In this document: one piece after another, positions 1-5,179 of the stretch | How the letters are laid out: every line of letters starts with the position of its first letter | How positions within the stretch are numbered: position 1 is the first letter of the stretch | Origin: Chthoniobacterales bacterium | GTDB taxonomy: Bacteria; Verrucomicrobiota; Verrucomicrobiia; Chthoniobacterales; UBA10450 | DNA length: 5,179 nt | NCBI GenBank assembly: GCA_013697365.1 | Contig: JACCXA010000012.1 | Span: 1-5,179 of the forward strand | Direction of reading: 5' to 3' | Position numbers and translations under genes: made by a program | The notes under the pieces: model-generated | Seen by the model: the letters and a program-made list of their open reading frames with translations, nothing else | Database searches by the model: none | Told to the model about the DNA's origin: nothing

Positions 1-1
1 G

Positions 2-613
2 GCACAGACCGACCTGAAGCGAATGGTCGCCTACCTCTCCATCAACCATCTCGGCTACTGCATGCTTGGCCTCTTCGCCGTGACCGCGAGCGCAACGGCA
101 CCGGCGGTAGAAATGCAGGCCGCGCTCAGTGGCGTCTTCATGCAAATCTTCAACCATGGCCTCACCGCCGCCGCGTTGTTCTACTATGTCGGCTTGCTCG
201 AGCAACGCCGCGGTCTTCGCGGCATCGGCGACTTCGGCGGACTGATGCAGCGAACGCCGCTGCTTTGCGGTTGGATGAGCGTCGCGATGTTTTCGTCGCT
301 CGGCCTGCCCGGACTAAATGGCTTTATGGGCGAATTTTTGATCTTCAAGGGCTCGTTCGCAGTGGCCGCCGCGTTCACGTCGGTTGCTGTTTTGGGCCTG
401 CTCATCACAGCGATCGTGTTTCTCCGCGCTATGCAGGCACTCTTCAGCGGGCCGCTCGCTGAAAGCTGTAGCGGGTTTTCCGATTTACGAAGAAACGAAA
501 AGCTGGTCGTTATTCCAGCCACGCTGCTCATGTTTGCAATCGGCCTCGCGCCGCAGTTCCTCTTCAACATCTTCAACACGACCGTGATTCGGTTGGCTCA
601 GCTCTTCGCCTGA
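2..613 (+). CDS. nuoM: NADH-quinone oxidoreductase subunit M, first copy (3' part only)
   Basis: This is the C-terminal ~203 residues of a NuoM, an antiporter-like membrane subunit of respiratory complex I that moves protons as NADH reduces quinone. The frame is open from base 2, so the gene begins before the window; the Met at base 23 is internal. Visible family marks are the DLKRMVAY loop, the histidine-bearing FNHG helix (His52 of the fragment), a GIGDFGGL loop, and GLPGLNGFMGEF, whose Glu111 (bases 332-334) matches the TM12 glutamate Glu407 of E. coli NuoM. Several hydrophobic helices follow and the C-terminus looks complete. NuoL is less likely because NuoL and NuoN carry Lys at the GEF position. 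The stop TGA overlaps the next gene's ATG (TGATG). It lies upstream of a second nuoM, an unusual arrangement. The family call is firm; the N-terminal half cannot be judged. Confidence 0.93.
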   Translation, partial: AQTDLKRMVAYLSINHLGYCMLGLFAVTASATAPAVEMQAALSGVFMQIFNHGLTAAALFYYVGLLEQRRGLRGIGDFGGLMQRTPLLCGWMSVAMFSSLGLPGLNGFMGEFLIFKGSFAVAAAFTSVAVLGLLITAIVFLRAMQALFSGPLAESCSGFSDLRRNEKLVVIPATLLMFAIGLAPQFLFNIFNTTVIRLAQLFA

Positions 614-615
614 TG
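611..615 (+). other. TGATG stop/start overlap, nuoM1 to ORF6N gene
   Basis: The nuoM1 stop TGA (611-613) shares its last base with the ATG (613-615) of the ORF6N gene. The bases before it (cagctcttcgcc) contain no purine-rich Shine-Dalgarno sequence, so translation of the downstream gene probably depends on reinitiation by ribosomes finishing nuoM1. The hexamer CTGATG (610-615) recurs at the far end of the ORF6N gene. Confidence 0.85.
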
Positions 616-1170
616 GCCACGACGCGAAAAGCGATCATCCCGCTCGAGCGAATCGCGCAAACGATTGTCGGCCTGCGCGGGCAAAAGGTGCTCCTCGATG
701 CCGATCTGGCGCAGCTCTACGGCGTCACGACGGGCAACTTGAATAAGGCCGTCGGTCGGAATCGCGACCGATTCCCAAAGGATTTCATGTTTCGGTTGAG
801 CTGCGAGGAGGCAGCCAACTTGAGATTCCAAATTGGAATATCAAGTTGGGGCGGGCGACGGGCATTGCCCCATGCCTTCACCGAGCAAGGCGTCGCGATG
901 CTCTCGAGCGTCTTGAAGAGCGGGCGCGCGGTCAAGGTGAACATCGCGATCATGCGCGCCTTCGTGCAATTGCGTGGTGCGCTTGAGAACAATCGCGAGC
1001 TCGCGCGGAAGTTTGCCGAGTCAGAAACGCGCGTCGGCGGACATGACAAACAAATCGCCGGCATCATGGATGCCATCCGACGACTCATGGCTCCGCCGCA
1101 AAAGCCGAAACGCGAAATCGGATTCCATGTTCGCGAGACCGCTGCGCGTTATCGGACTCGCAAAGTCTGA
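613..1170 (+). CDS. ORF6N-domain DNA-binding protein inserted between two nuoM genes
   Basis: This is a complete 185-residue protein. Residues ~12-100 match the ORF6N domain, a presumed DNA-binding module first defined in phage and large DNA virus proteins and often found with KilA-N or Bro-N proteins. Visible hallmarks are LRGQKVLLDADLAQLYGV (21-38), RFPKDFMFRL (53-62), SSWGGRRALPHAFTEQGVAM (77-96) and LKSGRAVKVNIAIMRAFVQL (101-120). Residues ~120-160 are charged and helical, probably a coiled coil, and the tail PKREIGFHVRE is typical of the stand-alone chromosomal form. The length is normal, with no frameshift. No role in complex I is known; its cellular function is unestablished. Start and stop overlap the flanking nuoM genes by one base each, so it is co-translated with the operon. 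Base composition resembles its neighbours except for an A+T-richer palindrome at 815-849. I infer that it is an acquired gene; the family call is strong, the function is not. Confidence 0.93.
   Translation: MATTRKAIIPLERIAQTIVGLRGQKVLLDADLAQLYGVTTGNLNKAVGRNRDRFPKDFMFRLSCEEAANLRFQIGISSWGGRRALPHAFTEQGVAMLSSVLKSGRAVKVNIAIMRAFVQLRGALENNRELARKFAESETRVGGHDKQIAGIMDAIRRLMAPPQKPKREIGFHVRETAARYRTRKV
815..849. repeat. 35-nt near-perfect palindrome inside the ORF6N gene
   Basis: The outer arms are CCAACTTGA (815-823) and TCAAGTTGG (841-849). The inner arms are ATTCCAA (825-831) and TTGGAAT (833-839) around the central A at 832. The only mismatch is G824 against A840, so 16 of 17 positions pair. It codes for residues 68-79 of the ORF6N protein and includes the gene's only AGA (Arg71) and only ATA (Ile76) codons. 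It could form an RNA or DNA hairpin or be a two-fold protein binding site; its function is unknown. Confidence 0.8.
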
Positions 1171-1172
1171 TG
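1168..1172 (+). other. TGATG stop/start overlap, ORF6N gene to nuoM2
   Basis: The ORF6N stop TGA (1168-1170) shares its last base with the nuoM2 ATG (1170-1172). No convincing Shine-Dalgarno sequence lies upstream (gactcgcaaagtc). The preceding C makes CTGATG at 1167-1172, a direct repeat of 610-615. nuoM2 therefore keeps the kind of coupling it would have if it directly followed nuoM1. Confidence 0.85.
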
Positions 1173-2648
1173 ATTGCCTGGGCTCTCTACCTGACGTTTG
1201 CGGGCGCGGTCGTGCTGCTTTTTCTGCCGCGTGTCCTCGCGCGCTGGGTCGCGCTGATGGCGACCGGCACTGGATTCGTCATCAGCGTGTTGGCTTTTTT
1301 GAAATCGGTCGACACGGCCACTTTCATGACGATCGTCCGCATCCCGTGGGTGCCGGCGCTCGGGATGGAATATCACCTCGCGGTCGATGGGATTAGCCTG
1401 ACGCTGGCGCTTGTCACCGGCTTAACCGCCTTCTGCGCGGTGCTTTTTTCCTGGGACGTCCAACACCGGCCTAACGAATTCTTCTTCTGGTTGCTCCTCG
1501 TCGTCGGCGGCTCGTACGGCGTCTTTCTCAGCGCGGATCTCTTTCTCCTCTTTGTCTTCTACGAGCTGGTGATCGTGCCGAAATATTTCCTGATCGCGAT
1601 CTGGGGTTCCACGAACAAGGAATACGGCGCGATGAAGCTGACGCTCTATTCCTTTGCGGGCGGCGCGCTCGTTTTCATCGGAATCCTGGCGGCTTACGCC
1701 AGCGCCGGCTCGCTCGATCTGCAACAACTCGCGCAATTTCAATTTCCACCGCAGCTGCAAGCCTGGGCCTTTCCGGTCTTGTTTCTTGGCTTCGCAATTC
1801 TTGCCGGCGTTTGGCCGTTGCACACCTGGGCACCGACCGGTCACGTCGCCGCGCCGACCGCCGGCTCAATGCTGCTTGCCGGCATCGTGATGAAGCTCGG
1901 CGCATACGGCGCCCTGCGCGTCGCGATGAATCTTTTCCCGCAAGGCTTCGAGATGTGGCGCGACTGGATCGCGATGCTCGCGGTCATCGGAATTGTCTAT
2001 GCTGCGGCGGTCGCACTGCGGCAGCGCGACCTGAAGTTTGTTATCGGCTATTCCAGCGTGAGCCACATGGGGTTTGTCCTGCTTGGCCTGGCCACGGCAA
2101 ACTCACTCGGCGCCTCGGGTGCAGTGCTCCAGATGTTTTCCCACGGCGTGATCGGTGCGCTTCTCTTCGCCATTGCGGGCCGCATGGTCTACGCGCGCAC
2201 CCACACACGCGACCTCGACGCGCTGTCGGCAATGAATTTAAGCCGCACTATGCCGTTCGCAGCGTTCGCGTTTGTTGTCGCTTCGGCTGCGTCGATGGGC
2301 ATCCCCGGTTTCAGCGGATTTGCGGCGGAAATCACGATCCTGATCGGCGCGTGGAAAGCCTATCCGAATGCCGTCTGGATCACTGGGTTGGGAATGGTGC
2401 TGGTCGCCGCGTTTACTCTACGCGCTCTCAAGAAGAGCTTCTTTGACGAGCCGCCTCGGAACGTTTCCGCGCCACACGATTCTCTGCTCGGCCGAACAGA
2501 GCCGGTTGCGCAAATCCCCATTACCTTCCCCGAAAAACTCGGAGCGGGGCTGCTCATTTTCGCGACGCTCGCCGCCGGCCTCTATCCGAAGTTCCTGTTC
2601 GATCGGATCACGCCCGCCGTGGAAGCGATGCGCTTCCTCCAGCCATGA
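1170..2648 (+). CDS. nuoM: NADH-quinone oxidoreductase subunit M, second copy with altered TM7
   Basis: This is a complete 492-residue antiporter-like subunit of complex I (E. coli NuoM has 509). The start at 1170 puts a membrane helix directly at the N-terminus, as expected. About 14 hydrophobic helices are visible. Compared with E. coli NuoM, Glu132 (FYELVIVP) matches Glu144, Lys242 (IVMKLGAYG) matches Lys265, and Glu387 (GFAAEITIL) matches Glu407; the helix histidines His217, His299 and His325 are also present. The TM7 lysine Lys234 is replaced by Leu211 (GFAILAGVWPLH), and the usual WLPDAH reads WAPTGH. A lysine, Lys138, appears in TM5 (VPKYFLIAIWG) where E. coli has Met. By family knowledge the TM7 lysine is central to proton transfer, so this copy may pump differently or play a structural role; that is inference. 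It overlaps nuoN by four bases. Identity as a NuoM paralog is secure. Confidence 0.95.
   Translation: MIAWALYLTFAGAVVLLFLPRVLARWVALMATGTGFVISVLAFLKSVDTATFMTIVRIPWVPALGMEYHLAVDGISLTLALVTGLTAFCAVLFSWDVQHRPNEFFFWLLLVVGGSYGVFLSADLFLLFVFYELVIVPKYFLIAIWGSTNKEYGAMKLTLYSFAGGALVFIGILAAYASAGSLDLQQLAQFQFPPQLQAWAFPVLFLGFAILAGVWPLHTWAPTGHVAAPTAGSMLLAGIVMKLGAYGALRVAMNLFPQGFEMWRDWIAMLAVIGIVYAAAVALRQRDLKFVIGYSSVSHMGFVLLGLATANSLGASGAVLQMFSHGVIGALLFAIAGRMVYARTHTRDLDALSAMNLSRTMPFAAFAFVVASAASMGIPGFSGFAAEITILIGAWKAYPNAVWITGLGMVLVAAFTLRALKKSFFDEPPRNVSAPHDSLLGRTEPVAQIPITFPEKLGAGLLIFATLAAGLYPKFLFDRITPAVEAMRFLQP
2645..2648 (+). other. ATGA start/stop overlap, nuoM2 to nuoN
   Basis: The nuoN ATG (2645-2647) overlaps the nuoM2 stop TGA (2646-2648). 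The upstream bases (gcgcttcctccagcc) are pyrimidine-rich and lack a Shine-Dalgarno sequence, which points to coupled translation and supports this choice of nuoN start. Confidence 0.85.
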
Positions 2649-4102
2649 ACCACCTGGAACTGCTCAGGCTCGCTTTTCCCGAAGTGCACGTCGCTGTCGC
2701 GGCGCTGGTTGTCCTCGCGCTTGGCCTAAGCAAAACCCGCTCGACGGCCCTCTGCTCATTTATTGCCGCCAGCGGGCTATTCCTTGCCATCGTCTCCCTT
2801 CTGAGACTGCCGCCCGAGGCCACCCTTTATGGCGGGATGCTGGTGATCACACCACTGACGTCTCTGTTCAAAATAATCTGTCTCACGCTCGCGATCTTCA
2901 CAGTCATCATGGCTCACAGCGATAGCTCCTCGCGCCGGCATCACGGCGAGTATCTCGCCATGATTCTGCTCGCGACCATCGGACTGATGTTGCTCATCGG
3001 GAGCGAAGAACTGCTCATGATTTTCATCGGCCTCGAACTCACAGGTCTGTCACTCTACGTCCTGGCTGGCTTCGACAAAACTGATCCGCGCTCGGCTGAG
3101 GCGGGGCTGAAGTATTTCCTTTTCGGCAGCACGGCGAGCGCTTTCACGCTCTTCGGACTCAGCTTCATTTACGGAATGGCTGGCTCAACCAGCCTCGCAG
3201 AGATCGGACAAAAGCTCACCACTGGCCCGGTTCAGCCGCTGCTCGCCGCGGGTCTCGTCATGACGCTGATCGGCTTCGCCTTCAAAATCGCGGCCGCGCC
3301 CTTCCACCTCTGGGCACCCGACGCCTACCAGGGCTCCCCAATCCCTTCGTCAGCTTTCATCGCTTCGGGCTCAAAGGTCGCATCGTTTGTAGTCCTTGGA
3401 AAAATTGTGCTTCTTGGGCTTGGTCCCATCCAGGGCAGCGCGGCCTGGCATGGGTTGATCGCCGGTTGGGCACCAATCCTGGCCGCGCTCGCCGCACTTT
3501 CGATTGTGCTCGGCAATCTCGTCGCTCTGGCGCAGACCAACGTCCGCCGTCTGCTCGCTTACTCCGCCGTCGCGCACGCCGGCTACACCTTGCTCGGGCT
3601 TGTCGCCGGCGGACGCGCAGGCTTCTCCGCGACACTCTTCTATACCACGACGTACGCATTCACGTTGCTCGGCGCTTTTGGCGTCGTCGCGCTCGTGCGA
3701 CGTGAAACTGGCGGCGACGACTTCGTGCATTTCGTCGGGCTTCGCGCCCGTTCACCGCTTCTCGCCGGCTGCATGGCGACCTTCATGCTTTCACTTGCTG
3801 GCTTGCCACCGCTCGCCGGGTTCTTCGGCAAGTTCTATCTCTTCAGCGCTGCCCTCCGCGCCGATGAAACCCACGGTCTGCTCTGGCTCGTCGTCCTCGC
3901 GCTCTTCGGCAGCCTCATCTCTCTCTACTATTACCTCATTGTTTCGAAGCTGGTCCTTGTGGATGAATCAGAAACCGCGATCCCGGTAGCAAACATCAGC
4001 TGGTTGCAACGCCTCACCCTCTTAGCGCTCGCGATCGTGGTCGTTGTTCTGGGCGTGCTCCCTTCCGCTCTCGTCAGCCGCATCGTAGCTTCCCTCCAAT
4101 AA
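2645..4102 (+). CDS. nuoN: NADH-quinone oxidoreductase subunit N
   Basis: This is a complete 485-residue NuoN, the same length as the E. coli protein. NuoN is the antiporter-like proton-translocating subunit nearest the quinone-site end of the complex I membrane arm. The protein is hydrophobic throughout, with about 14 predicted helices. All four classical charged positions are present: Glu131 in TM5 (GLELTGLSLYVL), Lys214 in TM7 (FAFKIAAAPFHLWAPDAYQG), Lys244 in TM8 (ASGSKVASF) and Lys396 in TM12 (GFFGKFYLF). Lys156 (GLKYFLFGS) is also conserved, as are the LLAYSAVAHAGY and SLAGLPPLAGFFGKF regions. It is translationally coupled to nuoM2 and is the last nuo gene here, ending at TAA (4100-4102), which matches its usual position at the end of nuo operons. 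No truncation or missing residue is seen. Unlike the adjacent NuoM2, it has an apparently intact proton path. Confidence 0.97.
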   Translation: MNHLELLRLAFPEVHVAVAALVVLALGLSKTRSTALCSFIAASGLFLAIVSLLRLPPEATLYGGMLVITPLTSLFKIICLTLAIFTVIMAHSDSSSRRHHGEYLAMILLATIGLMLLIGSEELLMIFIGLELTGLSLYVLAGFDKTDPRSAEAGLKYFLFGSTASAFTLFGLSFIYGMAGSTSLAEIGQKLTTGPVQPLLAAGLVMTLIGFAFKIAAAPFHLWAPDAYQGSPIPSSAFIASGSKVASFVVLGKIVLLGLGPIQGSAAWHGLIAGWAPILAALAALSIVLGNLVALAQTNVRRLLAYSAVAHAGYTLLGLVAGGRAGFSATLFYTTTYAFTLLGAFGVVALVRRETGGDDFVHFVGLRARSPLLAGCMATFMLSLAGLPPLAGFFGKFYLFSAALRADETHGLLWLVVLALFGSLISLYYYLIVSKLVLVDESETAIPVANISWLQRLTLLALAIVVVVLGVLPSALVSRIVASLQ

Positions 4103-4179
4103 CAGCGTAATCCCCCACCACCTTTAGTCATCCGCCTGCGTCGACAACCGCGGCGGTCTCTTCCTCGTCCAGCGGCGCC
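4103..4179. other. Convergent intergenic spacer
   Basis: These 77 bases separate nuoN from the minus-strand HhH-PHP gene, whose stop lies at 4182-4180. A shared termination zone would be expected here. The stretch contains a CCGCGG palindrome near 4149 and pyrimidine-rich runs, but no stable stem followed by a T-tract on either strand, so no intrinsic terminator is called. Confidence 0.5.
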
Positions 4180-5179
4180 CTAGAGGCTGCGCCCACGAAC
4201 GCTCGCGACCCACCTCCGCAGCTCCGGCAGCGGGAGGAAGTTGATGACTCGTTCCGCGGGGATCCTCGCGATCAATGCCGCCGCCAACCCGAGATCGATG
4301 AAGTTGAGCTGTGACGCGTGAGGCGCGTCGGTCCCGATAGAAATGCGGCAGCCGCTCTTGGCCGCCAATTTCAGCAACGAAACATTCAGGTCCTGGCGGT
4401 CGGGGTAGCTGTCTATCTCGACCGCCTTATCGAGCTTCGCCGCTTCGCCGAACACCCGCGGCCAATCAGCGGTGAGGCCGAGGCGGAAGTTGTAAACGCG
4501 GCCGCGGGGGTGACCCAGGATCTGGATGTCGGATTGCGCAAGGCCGCGAGGTAACGCTCGGTCTGATCGTCCTTTCGGCGGAGCGCCGAGTGGAACGAGC
4601 CGAGCACGAGATCGAGCCCAGCGAGGCACGGCCGGTCCATGTCGCCTTCGCCGCTGGGATTGAGGTTCAGCTCGACAGAATGCAGCACGGTTGTCGCGCT
4701 CGTCGCGTTCACTTTCGCCACCTCCAGCCCCTGCTCCGCGACTTCGGTCTCGTTGATCCCGCCAGCAATGCTGAGGCCTTTCGTGTGATCCGTAATCGCA
4801 ATGTACTGGTAGCCACGTTCCGCGCCCGATTGCCGCCATCTCCGCGATCGTGCCTGACCCGTCACTCCACTGTGTGTGCATCTGCAGGTCGCCACGAAGA
4901 AATGGCGCCCATTGCGGCTTTTTTGCTCAAGGCGGCCCGCGCGTCGGCTAATGTGAGGAAATCCCGCCGCAGCCGATCCGGACGCGTGGCATTAATGGAG
5001 GCTTCTCGATCCAAACTTCTATGCGTTCGCGAGCGAAGGTCCGATGCCGTATAGCTCCGTCAGCGCGCGGTCTGCGCTCAGCAAATCGGCCACGTGTTCG
5101 GGCCAGAGGAACGCCGCGCGCGCGGCCCGTTTCAACGCCTGCCGCATGACGCCGTCAGCTTCCTTCGCAGCACCCGCGA
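4180..5179 (-). pseudogene. HhH-PHP domain protein gene, broken by five frameshifts, 5' end outside window
   Basis: Read on the minus strand, this is a helix-hairpin-helix plus PHP (metal-dependent phosphoesterase) protein of the kind related to the C-terminal half of bacterial PolX. The pieces in order are: an N-terminal helical part and hairpin (LTELYGIGPSLA, ~5159-5027); RIEVWIEKPPLMP (~5025-4987); RLRRDFLTLADARAALSKK (~4977-4920); GDLQMHTQWSDGSGTIAEMAA (~4893-4831); RGYQYIAITDHTKGL through SFHSALRR to AALRNP (~4829-4531); and DIQILGHPRGRVYNFRLGL to the C-terminus (4530-4180). Joining them needs one base added near 5026, one added near 4988, one removed from the A6 run (T6 on plus, 4919-4924), one removed near 4830 and one added near 4531. 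No in-frame nonsense codon is seen in the joined frame. The PHP motifs are visible, but the final TDAH reads TDAPH. Only ~45 residues lie between hairpin and PHP, so there is no polymerase core and this is not PolX. It is either a recent pseudogene or a stretch with sequencing errors; I cannot tell which. Confidence 0.82.

Noticed and set aside
2..613. First gene as NuoL or an Mrp antiporter subunit
   Set aside because: The GLPGLNGFMGEF glutamate, the GIGDFGGL loop and the short C-terminus fit NuoM; NuoL would have Lys in TM12 and a long C-terminal lateral helix.
1155..1167. Small hairpin GACT-cgcaa-AGTC at the end of the ORF6N gene
   Set aside because: A four-pair stem is too weak and too common to call a terminator or a terminal repeat.
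613..1170. Classical insertion sequence with terminal inverted repeats
   Set aside because: The first and last ~30 bases of the ORF6N gene are not inverted repeats of each other and no transposase is present. Only the CTGATG direct repeat is shared.
1811..2446. 211-codon plus-strand open frame within nuoM2
   Set aside because: Arg-rich out-of-frame shadow of nuoM2; the nuoM2 frame carries all the conserved motifs.
4103..4179. Intrinsic terminator between the convergent genes
   Set aside because: No stem of adequate length followed by a T-run on either strand.
4531..4830. Programmed ribosomal frameshifting in the PHP gene
   Set aside because: Five shifts in both directions, mostly without slippery heptamers or adjacent stem-loops, do not fit a programmed mechanism. 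Only the A6 run at 4919-4924 is slippery.
4180..4881. Minus-strand 233-codon open frame taken as one intact protein
   Set aside because: Its middle part is nonsense-like and Arg-rich, while the PHP sequence continues in another frame between ~4829 and ~4531. It is a chance join of two true segments.
4590..5054. 154-codon open frame on the plus strand opposite the HhH-PHP gene
   Set aside because: Its translation is low-complexity and Arg/Ala-rich with no recognisable motif, and it lies antisense to well-conserved PHP sequence.

Overview
The window is a bacterial chromosomal segment of moderately high G+C. It holds the 3' end of a complex I (NADH:quinone oxidoreductase, nuo) operon on the plus strand and, converging on it, a broken gene for a helix-hairpin-helix/PHP-domain protein on the minus strand. 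The host is most likely a member of Verrucomicrobiota, perhaps a soil lineage. This rests on tandem nuoM genes, NuoM wording such as VIVPKYFLIAIWG, and the HhH-PHP protein type, all recalled rather than searched, so the assignment is moderate to low confidence.

Layout: (1) 2-613, the C-terminal ~200 residues of a first NuoM. (2) 613-1170, a complete ORF6N-domain (phage/KilA-N-associated DNA-binding) protein that has no known place in a nuo operon. (3) 1170-2648, a complete second NuoM. (4) 2645-4102, a complete NuoN. (5) 4103-4179, a short convergent spacer. (6) 5179-4180 on the minus strand, an HhH-PHP gene whose reading frame is recovered only by allowing five single-base indels.

The plus-strand genes form one tightly coupled unit: TGATG at the nuoM1/ORF6N junction, TGATG again at the ORF6N/nuoM2 junction, and ATGA at nuoM2/nuoN. 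None of these starts has an obvious Shine-Dalgarno sequence, so reinitiation after the upstream stop is the likely mode of translation. NuoM1, NuoM2 and NuoN are antiporter-like proton-pumping membrane subunits of complex I. Two nuoM genes in a row suggest a complex with an extra pump module, but NuoM2 has lost the central lysine of TM7 (Leu211).

The most notable observation is the ORF6N gene sitting between two nuoM genes, with the same CTGATG at both ends. It looks like a seamless gene-sized insertion at a stop/start overlap that keeps the operon translationally coupled. Inside it lies a 35-nt near-perfect palindrome that uses the gene's only AGA and only ATA codons.
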